Shown here piece by piece: positions 9,438 through 17,987 of a stretch of DNA of 64,000 bases. The translations under genes were made by a program, and so were the position numbers. The stretch is from Gemmataceae bacterium (GTDB lineage Bacteria; Planctomycetota; Planctomycetia; Gemmatales; Gemmataceae). The stretch is taken from NCBI GenBank assembly GCA_019694755.1, contig JAIBBI010000012.1:1-64000 (forward strand), written 5' to 3'. The first letter of the stretch is position 1. Each line of letters begins with the position of its first letter. The notes beneath the pieces were generated by a model, which was not told the DNA's origin, searched no databases, and worked only from the letters and a program-made list of their open reading frames with translations.

Positions 9438-10174
9438 GTCACCTGCATCCTATCCGACTTGGTGTCAACATCGACCACGTCGCGACGATCCGCCAGGCCC
9501 GGCGGGGCGTGGAACCCGACCCGCTCGCGGCCGCGTTGCTCGCCATCCTCGGGGGGGCCGACGGTATCACGATCCACTTGCGCGAGGATAGGCGACACAT
9601 TCAGGAACGCGATTTGCGATTGCTCCGGCAGACGGTGTCGCACCGGCTCAACCTCGAACTCGCTGCCGTGGCCGAGGTGGTCGCGCTGGCGTGCGAAGTA
9701 AAACCCGATGAGGCGACGCTCGTCCCCGAGCGGCGCGAGGAACTGACGACCGAAGGCGGCCTCGACGTGATCGCCAACGAGCGGACTGTGGCCGGTGCTG
9801 TGGATCAGTTGAAGGCGGCCGGGATCGAGGTCTCGCTGTTCGTGGATCCGGACCCCCGGCAGATCGAGGCGGCGAAGACGCTCGGCGTGAAAGCTGTCGA
9901 GATTCAGACGGCGCGGTATTCGGAGGCCAGGTCGTCGGCCCATCGCGCTAAGGAATTGGCCGCGCTCAAAGATGCCGCGGCCTACTCCGTGGAACGTGGG
10001 TTGGCGGTACACATGGGCCACGGCCTCGATTACGTCAATGTGGTCCACGTCGCAAGAATTCCGGGTGTCGAGGAACTGAACATCGGGCACAGTATCGTTT
10101 CCCGTGCGGTGCTCGTCGGCATGGAACGGGCAGTCCGCGACATGAAGGTGGCCATCGCACATGGCAGGATTTAG
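9434..10174 (+). CDS. pdxJ: Pyridoxine 5'-phosphate synthase
   Basis: Predicted 246 residues, normal for PdxJ. It condenses 1-deoxy-D-xylulose 5-phosphate with 3-amino-2-oxopropyl phosphate to give pyridoxine 5'-phosphate, the last ring-forming step of DXP-dependent vitamin B6 synthesis in the cytoplasm. Recognisable blocks are [17 protein letters not shown] at the N-terminus, [21 protein letters not shown] (about residue 70), [15 protein letters not shown] and the phosphate-binding GHGLDYVNV. Its ATG overlaps the stop of the phosphorylase-like gene by four bases. Several PLP enzymes are encoded further along the window but are not linked in an operon. Confidence 0.96.
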   Translation: MSHLHPIRLGVNIDHVATIRQARRGVEPDPLAAALLAILGGADGITIHLREDRRHIQERDLRLLRQTVSHRLNLELAAVAEVVALACEVKPDEATLVPERREELTTEGGLDVIANERTVAGAVDQLKAAGIEVSLFVDPDPRQIEAAKTLGVKAVEIQTARYSEARSSAHRAKELAALKDAAAYSVERGLAVHMGHGLDYVNVVHVARIPGVEELNIGHSIVSRAVLVGMERAVRDMKVAIAHGRI

Positions 10175-10544
10175 CCTCGGCCCACCGGCGAATTCGGATT
10201 GTGATGTTTCCGTGTAAAAGCAGCCCGGTTTTCTCGGACGATTCAGGTGGGCCGATTGACTCGCGCCACTTCGGCGGGTAGCATTACGGGGACTCGGCAG
10301 ACAAACTCGATAATCGCGACGACGCGGCATTTCTCAGGACGAGAATCTGACTATCGCCTTCCACATTGTCGGCTTTCTGGCCGGCAGTTGTCACCATCAT
10401 GGCAGCCCAGGCCAAGGTCCGATGAAGCCGGTTTTACCGCGAAGCGCTGTCAGGCTGACCTGACGGATTTCGGGAACCGGATGAGTGTTTGTCTGGCGGT
10501 GTCGGGCGGGGATTCGCACTCCTTCCAGGGGTGATGGGTCCGGT
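10175..10544. other. Intergenic region before the sugar-phosphate transferase gene
   Basis: 370 bases without a convincing gene. It holds the promoter candidate at 10256-10284, which would give a leader of about 250 bases. I see no terminator with a T run after pdxJ and no recognisable riboswitch. Confidence 0.5.
10256..10284 (+). promoter_or_regulatory. Candidate sigma-70-type promoter for the polysaccharide module
   Basis: TTGACT (10256-10261), a spacer of exactly 17 bases, then TAGCAT (10279-10284). The -35 is near perfect and the -10 moderate. It lies about 260 bases before the start of the sugar-1-phosphate transferase gene. Confidence 0.45.
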
Positions 10545-12119
10545 ATGTACAGCGGAGTCAACGACACGGATATGGAAAAGCCCGAGCAGCTTTATACCGT
10601 GCTCGCCCTGTTCGCAGCGGCATTCGCGCTGTGCTTTGCCGTGACTCCGCTGGTCCGCAACGCGGCCTTGCGTTTCGGTCTGGTCGACGCTCCGGACGGC
10701 CGGCGAAAGACCCAGAAAAAGCCTATCCCTGTAGCCGGGGGTGTGGCCGTTTACCTGTCGACGGTCGCCATTCTCGCGGGCGCGTGGTTTTTCGCGACCG
10801 AGTGGCAGGGTGCATTCGCCAAACAGAGTACGACTTTTCTAGCGCTTCTGGCGGCTGGTTCCGTACTCGTCTGTATCGGCATGATCGACGATTTTCGGGG
10901 GATGCGGGGCCGATACAAGTTGCTCGGTCAGGTAGCCGCCGCGGCCATCGTAATTGCAGGCGGCGTCTATGTGCAAAGCGTTACCATTCTCGACGTAAAG
11001 GTGGAATTGGGCATTCTGGCATGGCCTTTTACCTTGTTCTGGCTGCTTGGGGCGATCAATTCCTTGAACCTGATCGACGGGATGGATGGGCTCCTCGGGA
11101 CGATCGGCCTGATTCTCTGCGTGACGATCGGCGGGATGGCATTTCTCAACCTGTCGTTCGGCGTGGCCTGTGTCGCGGTCACGCTGGCCGGCGCATTGCT
11201 GGCATTCCTCGGCTTCAACTTCCCGCCGGCGAGCATTTACCTCGGTGATGCGGGAAGCATGTTGATTGGGCTCGTTATCGGCACGCTAGCCATTCAGGCG
11301 TCTTTGAAGGGGCCCGCGACGGTCGCGTTGGCGGCACCGCTGGCCCTGCTGGCGATCCCGATTTTCGACACCTCAGCCGCGATCCTGCGTCGCAAACTCA
11401 CGGGCCGGAGTATCTTCACGACCGACCGCGGGCACTTTCACCACGTCTTGCTCCGGCACGGGTTCTCCAACCAGAAGATACTCTTTCTTGTCGTCGTGCT
11501 CTGCACGATCGCTGGGGCCGGAGCCTTGGTCGGTTCCTACCTGAAGAACGAGTTTATCGCGTTCGCGGCGTTCGTTGCGGTGCTGGTCATTTTGCTGGTG
11601 TCGCGGCTGTTCGGAATTGCTGAGTTGTCGCTGGTCAAAGAGAAGATCTCGGCATTCGTCGACAATGTTCGCCACGGCCACGTAGACGGCAAGGTTCGTC
11701 AGATCAAAGTCCACCTTCAGGGCTCCGCCGACTGGGAGACCCTCTGGCAGGAATTGACGGTGACTGCCGAGGAACTGCAATTGAAGACGCTTACGCTGGA
11801 CGTGAATGCTCCGGTCATTCATGAGGGGTATCACGCGAGGTGGGAGCGGTCGATGGCCGACCATGCCGAGGTACCGGGCTTCTGGCGGGCCGAGATGCCG
11901 CTCACGGTGCGGGGGCAGGTGGTGGGTCGGTTGGATGTCGTGGGGCTTCGTGACGAAGAATCCGCCTGGCCCAAGTTGGCGGCGTTGGCAAAGGTTGTCG
12001 CTTCGGTGGAGTTGACCATCGAGGCAATCATGGTGGAACGGGAGCCGGCCCGGCTTTCGGTGGCATCCGGGACGGTACACTCGCCCGGGAATGTCCAGCT
12101 TGAATCTCTGGGCTCCTGA
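10545..12119 (+). CDS. WecA/TagO-type undecaprenyl-phosphate sugar-1-phosphate transferase with soluble C-terminal domain
   Basis: Predicted 524 residues. The first 370 or so form a polytopic membrane enzyme with the family motifs: DDFRGMRGRYKLLGQ (Asp-Asp Mg site), NSLNLIDGMDGL, YLGDAGSML and the GHFHHVLLRHG cytoplasmic loop. Such enzymes move a HexNAc-1-phosphate from UDP-sugar to undecaprenyl phosphate, starting lipid-linked polysaccharide or O-antigen synthesis. The remaining 150 or so residues after the last span (SLVKEKISAFVDNVR onward) are a soluble extension not found in E. coli WecA. The start at 10545 is a judgement; MEKPEQ at 10572 is also possible and neither has a well-spaced ribosome binding site. 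The tyrosine autokinase gene lies 110 bases downstream. Confidence 0.88.
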   Translation: MYSGVNDTDMEKPEQLYTVLALFAAAFALCFAVTPLVRNAALRFGLVDAPDGRRKTQKKPIPVAGGVAVYLSTVAILAGAWFFATEWQGAFAKQSTTFLALLAAGSVLVCIGMIDDFRGMRGRYKLLGQVAAAAIVIAGGVYVQSVTILDVKVELGILAWPFTLFWLLGAINSLNLIDGMDGLLGTIGLILCVTIGGMAFLNLSFGVACVAVTLAGALLAFLGFNFPPASIYLGDAGSMLIGLVIGTLAIQASLKGPATVALAAPLALLAIPIFDTSAAILRRKLTGRSIFTTDRGHFHHVLLRHGFSNQKILFLVVVLCTIAGAGALVGSYLKNEFIAFAAFVAVLVILLVSRLFGIAELSLVKEKISAFVDNVRHGHVDGKVRQIKVHLQGSADWETLWQELTVTAEELQLKTLTLDVNAPVIHEGYHARWERSMADHAEVPGFWRAEMPLTVRGQVVGRLDVVGLRDEESAWPKLAALAKVVASVELTIEAIMVEREPARLSVASGTVHSPGNVQLESLGS

Positions 12120-12164
12120 GCGGGATTGAATCCGGCCATTCCTTCCCCGCCGCTGGACAAAGCC

Positions 12165-12173
12165 TGCTATAAT
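12165..12173 (+). promoter_or_regulatory. Extended -10 promoter element before the tyrosine autokinase gene
   Basis: TGCTATAAT combines a consensus TATAAT (12168-12173) with the TGn extension. No good -35 is visible at 16-18 bases upstream. The element is 56 bases before the ATG at 12230 and would allow transcription independent of the upstream gene. Confidence 0.4.
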
Positions 12174-12229
12174 CCTCAGATACTCCAGATTTCCCCGCCC
12201 GTGCGCCCCGTAGCAACAGGAGTCGATCC

Positions 12230-14575
12230 ATGGCGACCGCCGCCGAGACCGCACTGATTGAGCCCGTCGAGACATCGGGGGGCGCTCGGGCCGCGACCAG
12301 CCTTTTTTCGGTCATCTGGCAACGCAAGTCGCTGGTGATCCTCGGTATCGTCATCTCGCTGGTACTTGGTTCGCTCTTCTATGCCCAGCGGCAACCTGTC
12401 TATCAAAGCGTCGCGCAGATTCTGGTGGTGAAGAAGTCTGCCGACGTGACGGCCGGCACGGGCGGTGGCGATCGCTCCCGGATCGCCTTTCAGGAAGACT
12501 ACATGTCTTCCCAGACGGTGATTCTCAAGAGTCAGGTCATTGCCGAGCGAACGGTGCTCAGCGAGAAGGTCAAAAAGAAGTTCGAGGAACAGGGTGGCTT
12601 CCGGTCATTCCCCGACGCGTCCAAGCCCGATGAACTCGTCCCGGACATCATCAAGAATCTGACTGTCACCCGTGAAAACAAGGAAGCTGCTCAGAATACG
12701 CAGGGGAACAATGTCATCCTGCTGACTTTCCGGGCAACCGATCGCGAAGAGGCCAAAATCATCCTGGAGAATCTCATCGCCGCGTACCAAAGCTACATCG
12801 ATGAGACGTACAAGGACATCAACGAGAATGTCATCAAGGATATTCTCAAACTCCAGACCGAAGTGAAGAAGCAAATCGAAGATGTTGACAAGAAGATCGA
12901 CGCATTCAAGCGAGACGCGCCGATCATCACAACTAAGATCGCGAGCGGTACTTCAGAGATTCAGAAATTCGCTGCCGAGCAGGCGGAAAATCTGTCGCGG
13001 ATGAAACTGGTTCTGAAGAGTAAGGAATTCGACCTGCAAACGATGCAGAAGATCTACAAGGAAAAGGGACCCTCCGCGACCATTCAGTACATCCTCTCCA
13101 ACAACCAGCGACTGAACCAGTTGACCGGTGACCCTGAAACTGATCGGGCTCTGCTCAATCTCAAGCTGCAGGAATCTGAACTGCTGGCCAATTACGGCGA
13201 ACGGCATCCCAAGGTGATCAGCATCCGTTCCCAGATCGGGCTTCTGAAACAGGACCTTCTCAACAAAGAACAGAAGAGTCAGACGGACCGCAATACTGAC
13301 CTCGCGAAGGCGTTTATCGACAACCTCGAAATTGACGTGACTTCGTTACAGGCAAAGGTCGCCTTTTTCACGACCGAGAATGAAAAGACAGTCAAGGAAC
13401 TGCGAGAACTGAGCCGGTTTGAAACCGAAGAACTCCGGCTTCAAAATGAAAAACTCCGGATCGAAGCGTTGCAGGGCGACGTCAATCGCATGGTACGCGA
13501 CGCAGACATCAAGAAGGACTCGGGCGGTTTCAAGGTGGCCACGATTACCCGTGCGGGCGTGGGCATCAAAGTATCGCCCATCGCATATCAGGTATTTGCG
13601 GCCGCCGGTCTGCTGGGCATACTGCTCGGCGTCGGACTCGCCTACCTCGCGGAAATCTCCGACAAGAGCTTCCGCAATCCCTCCGAAATCCGCCGGCGAC
13701 TCGGGCTGCCCGTCATCGGTCACGTGCCGTTCCTGGCCGCGGATGAGAAGGCCCAGGCGCTGATCGCGGCCGGCTCGACGACTGTCGATCCGATGCTGAT
13801 CACCCACTACCAGTCGGGCTCGATCGGTGCGGAAGCCTATCGCGGCGTCCGAACCGCGCTGTACTTCAGCACCCAGGGCGCGGGGCACCAGGTCATCCAG
13901 GTGACGAGCCCCAACGTGTCCGACGGCAAATCGACGCTGGCGGCCAACTTGGCCGTTTCCATCGCGCAGTCGGGTAAGCGTACACTGCTCGTCGATTGCG
14001 ACTTCCGCAAGCCGCGTGTCCACAAGATCTTCAACGTGCCGGCCACCGTCGGCATGGCTTCGGTGATGGTGGGCCAGGCGGATCTCAACTCGGCCGCCCA
14101 GCCGACTGTGATCCCGAACCTCTCAGTCATGCCGTGTGGTCCTCGCCCGGCAAACCCGGCCGAACTCCTCACCTCGCCTCGGTTTAAGGAACTCCTCGAG
14201 GAGTTGCGGAGTAAGTACGATTTCGTGCTGGTCGACACTCCGCCGGTACTCGTCGTGACCGACCCGGCCGTGGTCGCCCCGCGAGTCGACGGCGTCGTGC
14301 TGTGCATCCGCGTGACCAAGAACGGTCGACCCTATGCCGAGCGGGCCCGCGAAGTACTCGCTTCGATGGGGGCCAATGTCCTCGGAGTCGTGGTAAACGG
14401 TTTCGGGACCCAAGTGGGTGGCAACCGGTATGGTTACGAGCACTATAGCTACGGCGAAGGCTACTCGTACACCTACGGCTACACCTACGGGTATGCCGAC
14501 AAGGAAGCCGCCAGCTACTACGCCGGCACTCACGACGAAAAGGTTCAGGCGGGCAACCCTGCCTCAAAGAGCTGA
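12230..14575 (+). CDS. Polysaccharide co-polymerase / tyrosine autokinase (Wzz plus BY-kinase)
   Basis: Predicted 781 residues. The first membrane span lies near residues 34-52, followed by a long periplasmic coiled-coil region (Wzz-like plus G-rich domain) and a second span near 450-475. The cytoplasmic BY-kinase domain has a Walker A variant SPNVSDGKST near 563, Walker A' LLVDCDFRKP near 590 and Walker B FVLVDTPPVL near 665. The C-terminus is a tyrosine cluster, about 12 Tyr in 31 residues, the autophosphorylation site of this family. Cycling phosphorylation controls chain length and export of exopolysaccharide. AGGAG sits seven bases before the ATG. The upstream sugar-phosphate transferase and downstream PHP phosphatase complete the module. 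Confidence 0.95.
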   Translation: MATAAETALIEPVETSGGARAATSLFSVIWQRKSLVILGIVISLVLGSLFYAQRQPVYQSVAQILVVKKSADVTAGTGGGDRSRIAFQEDYMSSQTVILKSQVIAERTVLSEKVKKKFEEQGGFRSFPDASKPDELVPDIIKNLTVTRENKEAAQNTQGNNVILLTFRATDREEAKIILENLIAAYQSYIDETYKDINENVIKDILKLQTEVKKQIEDVDKKIDAFKRDAPIITTKIASGTSEIQKFAAEQAENLSRMKLVLKSKEFDLQTMQKIYKEKGPSATIQYILSNNQRLNQLTGDPETDRALLNLKLQESELLANYGERHPKVISIRSQIGLLKQDLLNKEQKSQTDRNTDLAKAFIDNLEIDVTSLQAKVAFFTTENEKTVKELRELSRFETEELRLQNEKLRIEALQGDVNRMVRDADIKKDSGGFKVATITRAGVGIKVSPIAYQVFAAAGLLGILLGVGLAYLAEISDKSFRNPSEIRRRLGLPVIGHVPFLAADEKAQALIAAGSTTVDPMLITHYQSGSIGAEAYRGVRTALYFSTQGAGHQVIQVTSPNVSDGKSTLAANLAVSIAQSGKRTLLVDCDFRKPRVHKIFNVPATVGMASVMVGQADLNSAAQPTVIPNLSVMPCGPRPANPAELLTSPRFKELLEELRSKYDFVLVDTPPVLVVTDPAVVAPRVDGVVLCIRVTKNGRPYAERAREVLASMGANVLGVVVNGFGTQVGGNRYGYEHYSYGEGYSYTYGYTYGYADKEAASYYAGTHDEKVQAGNPASKS

Positions 14576-14619
14576 GCCCGCCGGGTACACGGATCGGGCA
14601 TTTCGGATAAAAACTCAAA

Positions 14620-14646
14620 GGCAGCCGGTCGGTCCGGCTGCCTTTT
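14620..14646 (+). terminator. Intrinsic terminator after the tyrosine autokinase
   Basis: Nine-base arms GGCAGCCGG and CCGGCTGCC around TCGGT are followed directly by TTTT. It lies between the kinase stop and the phosphatase start (14679), so it should reduce expression of the phosphatase relative to the kinase unless read through. Confidence 0.8.
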
Positions 14647-14678
14647 CACTGCGCGAATCCGGGAATCAGACGCACACC

Positions 14679-15458
14679 ATGCCGCCGCTCGTCGACATTC
14701 ACGTCCACCTCCTTGCCGGGCTCGACGACGGGCCGAAGACTCCCGAAGACGCGGTCGAAATGTGCCGGCGAATGGTCGAGGAGGGGATCGGCTTCGCCGC
14801 GGCGGGCGCGCATCAGAATGACGAGTACCCCGACAACACGCCGGATCGTCTCCGCGCCGCGGAAAAGGAACTGGTCGAGCGACTCCGCACGGCCGGGATT
14901 CCGCTGAAGACCAAGCCCAGCGCAGAGATCATGGTCGGCGTCAACACGCTGGAGCAATTTGGCCGCGGGGAATTGCTCACCGTCGGCGACACCGGGCGAT
15001 ACGTGCTGGTTGAAATGCCCCACGGGCTTTGCGTCGAGATGAAATGGCTCGTCGAGGAGTTCGTCGAACGTGGTGTTCGGCCGATTCTGGGCCATGCCGA
15101 GCGGGTGCCGGAAGTGCTCCACGACCCCGGCCGGGCCGAGGGGCTAATCCAGGCCGGTTGCCTGTTTCAGGTGTCGTCGAAAAGCATCACCAATCCGCCG
15201 AGCCCGGAAGACGGTCGGGCGATCAAAAGCTGGTTCAAGCGTCGAATGGTCCATTTACTCGGGTCGGACGGTCACTCGCTTCGCCGCCGGCCGCCCGTCA
15301 TGAAAGACGCCTATCGGGTCGTCGAAAAGTGGGTCGGGGCCGAGGAAGCCGAGCGCATCGGCAGCCTCACGGGCCAGGCGGTACTCGAGGGGCGGCCGGT
15401 CACAGTGCCCAAGCCGCTCCCGGCCACCCGCAACTGGTTCGCCTGGCTCACCGGTTGA
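14679..15458 (+). CDS. CpsB/CapC (YwqE)-type PHP-domain tyrosine phosphatase
   Basis: Predicted 259 residues. The metal-binding PHP motifs are visible: DIHVHLLAGLDDGPKT at the N-terminus, GHAERVPEV near residue 146 and GSDGHS near 204. In Gram-positive bacteria this manganese-dependent family dephosphorylates BY-kinases and their substrates, balancing capsule synthesis. Here the gene follows a BY-kinase gene by about 100 bases, so the same pairing is likely, although a terminator separates them. The ATG at 14679 is chosen because it begins the conserved domain at residue 5; the open frame upstream belongs to the kinase region in another frame. It ends nine bases before the convergent argS stop. 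Confidence 0.9.
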   Translation: MPPLVDIHVHLLAGLDDGPKTPEDAVEMCRRMVEEGIGFAAAGAHQNDEYPDNTPDRLRAAEKELVERLRTAGIPLKTKPSAEIMVGVNTLEQFGRGELLTVGDTGRYVLVEMPHGLCVEMKWLVEEFVERGVRPILGHAERVPEVLHDPGRAEGLIQAGCLFQVSSKSITNPPSPEDGRAIKSWFKRRMVHLLGSDGHSLRRRPPVMKDAYRVVEKWVGAEEAERIGSLTGQAVLEGRPVTVPKPLPATRNWFAWLTG

Positions 15459-15467
15459 AGCGGCCGG

Positions 15468-17294
15468 TCACATTCGCTCGACTACGCCGATGCCAAGCAG
15501 GCCCAGCGACTTTTCAATCGTCCGGGCTGTCAGGTCGCACAGTAGCAAGCGCTCACGCCGTAGTTCCGCCGACTCGGCCTTGAGTACCGGGCAATTGGTG
15601 AAGAACCCGCTGTAGGCCTTCGCCAGATCCCACAGGTAGTTCGTAATCACGTGCGGAGTGTAGTCGGCCGCCGCGGCGACGATCGTCTCCTCGAATTGCA
15701 ACAGCTTGATCGCGAGTGCCCGTTCAAACGAATCGGCGAGTCCCGGCTTTGGGGCGTTGGCCCGTAACTCTGCGGGATCAACTTCGCCCCGGCGGAAGAT
15801 GCTCCGACAACGGGCAAAAGCGTACTGCATGTACGTGGCCGTGTTTCCGTCCATCGCCAGCATCTTGTCCCACGAGAATACGTAGTCCGTGGTTCGGTGC
15901 TGGCTCAGGTCGGCATACTTTACCGCGGCCAGACCGACTACTTCTCCGATCATTCGCACTTCGTCTTCCGGGATCTCCGGAGCCTCGTCGCCGCGCGACG
16001 CGGCCGCCGCACGATACTGTTGCGTCGCCTTTTCGACGGCCAGGTCGAGCAACTCACTCAGTTCGGCCGCCCCGCCGTTACGCGTGCTGAGCATCCTTCG
16101 GTCGTTTCCAAGCACGGAGCCGAATGCCACGTGCTCCAGATCGACCTTGTCGTAGCCCCAACGGCGGGCGACTGCAAATAAGGTCTGGAAGTGTTTCGAT
16201 TGCGGGGTGCCGACGACATAGAGCATGACATCCGGGTTCCATTCCCGGGCGCGGTATCGGATGGTGGCCAGGTCGCTCGTCGTGTAGGTAAACGCTCCGT
16301 CCCGTTTGCGGATAACGGCATCGGCCTTGTGTTCCGAACCATCTTCTGGCGGCGGGCTCAGGAATACTACGACCGCGCCCTGGCTTTCCGTTGCGTGCCC
16401 CCTCGCCAGCAGGTCGTCGACGACGTCGGCGAGCATCGGATTGTAGAAACTCTCGCCGTGGAAGAAGTCGAACGACACGCCAAGGCGGTCGTAGATCGGC
16501 GTGATGGTCGCCATGCTCCAAGGGATGAACTGCTGCCAGAGCGCGAGATTGTCCGTGTCGCCGGCCTGCAATCTGGCCGTCTCCTCCCGGCAGGCGGCGA
16601 TGACGGCCTTGGCTTCGGCAATCTGCTCAGGCGTGTACTTTTCACGCTCTTCACCGGGGAGGTCGTCATCCTTGTCGGCCGGCTTGGTCAATTGCCGGAC
16701 TTTGATATACAGCCGGACCATCTCGCGGACCGGATCGCTTTTCAGTCCCGCTTCGTCGAGAAAGTGCTTGTACCCGTAAATGAGCATGCCGAACTGCGTG
16801 CCCCAGTCGCCAAGGTGGTTGTCGGCAATGACCCGATGACCGAGAAACGTCAGAATACGCTTGAGGGCGTCGCCGATGATCGTGCTGCGGAGGTGCCCCA
16901 CATGCAGGGGTTTGGCGACGTTCGGCGAGGAATAGTCGATGACGTAAAGCCGTGCGGATTCGACTGGCGCGACGCCCAATCGTTCATCGCCCGCCATGGC
17001 CCGGACCTGCTCCGCCAGCCATTCGGGTCGCAGAGTGAGGTTGATGAAGCCCGGGCCCGCGACGTCGGCCTTGGCGACGAGATCGTCCGCCTGAAGTCGT
17101 GAAATGATACTCTCGGCTACCTGCCGGGGATTCTGCTTGAGTTCCTTAGCCAGCGACATGGCGCAGTTGGCCTGATAGTCGCCGAACTTGGCGTCGCCGA
17201 CCGGGCGGACCATTTGGGCGAACCGGTCGGCGTCGGTGGTCATACCGGCCAGCGCAGCACGGAACCGCGATTGCAATTCGAGTTGGAGATTCAT
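15468..17294 (-). CDS. argS: Arginine--tRNA ligase
   Basis: Predicted 608 residues, a class I aminoacyl-tRNA synthetase. HVGHLRST near residue 134 is the HIGH motif as it appears in ArgRS, preceded by SSPNVAKP. RMLSTRNG stands at the KMSKS position, as is common in ArgRS. The C-terminal anticodon-binding helix bundle includes YMQYAFARCRSI. The N-terminal Add1 domain for tRNA D-loop recognition is present. The ATG at 17294 (MNLQLELQSRF) gives the normal N-terminus, although the frame is open much further upstream over rsfS. rsfS lies 31 bases upstream on the same strand, so the two are probably one transcript. Confidence 0.97.
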   Translation of the reverse strand: MNLQLELQSRFRAALAGMTTDADRFAQMVRPVGDAKFGDYQANCAMSLAKELKQNPRQVAESIISRLQADDLVAKADVAGPGFINLTLRPEWLAEQVRAMAGDERLGVAPVESARLYVIDYSSPNVAKPLHVGHLRSTIIGDALKRILTFLGHRVIADNHLGDWGTQFGMLIYGYKHFLDEAGLKSDPVREMVRLYIKVRQLTKPADKDDDLPGEEREKYTPEQIAEAKAVIAACREETARLQAGDTDNLALWQQFIPWSMATITPIYDRLGVSFDFFHGESFYNPMLADVVDDLLARGHATESQGAVVVFLSPPPEDGSEHKADAVIRKRDGAFTYTTSDLATIRYRAREWNPDVMLYVVGTPQSKHFQTLFAVARRWGYDKVDLEHVAFGSVLGNDRRMLSTRNGGAAELSELLDLAVEKATQQYRAAAASRGDEAPEIPEDEVRMIGEVVGLAAVKYADLSQHRTTDYVFSWDKMLAMDGNTATYMQYAFARCRSIFRRGEVDPAELRANAPKPGLADSFERALAIKLLQFEETIVAAAADYTPHVITNYLWDLAKAYSGFFTNCPVLKAESAELRRERLLLCDLTARTIEKSLGLLGIGVVERM

Positions 17295-17325
17295 GGAGAA
17301 AGTGTAGCGATGCTGCTCTGGCGTG

Positions 17326-17715
17326 TCAGGCACGCTCCCAGGCCACACGCGGAGCGTCGGCCCAGAGTTCCTCCAGAGAGTAGAACTCCCGCGCGGCCGG
17401 GTCGAAAATGTGAATAATGACGTCGCCGTAATCCTGCACGATCCACCGGCTGGCCTCGTAGCCTTCAATGCCGCGACGAAGGTCGCCGAGCTTGCGCATT
17501 TCCGCGTCGGTGTCCTCGGCGATGGCGTGCATCTGCCTTCGGCTCGCACCGGTGGCAATCACCAGGAAGTCCGTGATCGGAGTGATCTTCCGCATATCGA
17601 GTACGAGGACGTCCCGGCCCTTGTTCTCGGCCGCGATTCGGGCGCACTGGCAGGCACGTTCGAGAGAATTGGGCAGGAGATTGGCGGCAGCGGCATCCTG
17701 CTGTTTGCGGGTCAT
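17326..17715 (-). CDS. rsfS: Ribosomal silencing factor RsfS
   Basis: Predicted 129 residues (Iojap family). Conserved blocks are GRDVLVLDMRKITPITDFLVIATGAS, of which DFLVIATG is the hallmark, then WIVQDYGDVIIHIF and the C-terminal YSLEELWADAP. RsfS binds ribosomal protein uL14 and prevents subunit joining during starvation. The ATG at 17715 gives a family-like N-terminus; GGAGGAGG is 15-20 bases upstream, so a TTG nine bases earlier is an alternative start. The following gene in the operon is argS. Confidence 0.93.
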   Translation of the reverse strand: MTRKQQDAAAANLLPNSLERACQCARIAAENKGRDVLVLDMRKITPITDFLVIATGASRRQMHAIAEDTDAEMRKLGDLRRGIEGYEASRWIVQDYGDVIIHIFDPAAREFYSLEELWADAPRVAWERA

Positions 17716-17987
17716 CGTGGACAAGCGGCCTCCTCCGATTCGATCTGCGGGAGTCGGTCGCGATGCGATTGGTTCAATCGACCCGAACCCTCCCCGCCTG
17801 ATTTCGCTGTGAATCCGAGAAGCGCCGACTACTGCCGTTCGCATCTCTCAATTGCATCTTCCGGCGGGATACCTCGCCGGTCAAGCGAAAACCACAAAAA
17901 AGGGAGTTGGCCAGGCGATTTCGGTTCGCACGGAAACCTCTGTGCTGGCCGGTATAACGACGACTGAGACATTCAGGGGAACCGTAC

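Noticed and set aside
9074-10330. 418-codon minus-strand open frame across pdxJ
   Set aside because: It is antisense to pdxJ, whose motifs are beyond doubt.
14418-14678. Longer N-terminus for the PHP phosphatase
   Set aside because: The open frame runs through the kinase gene and the terminator; the conserved domain begins at residue 5 of the 14679 start.
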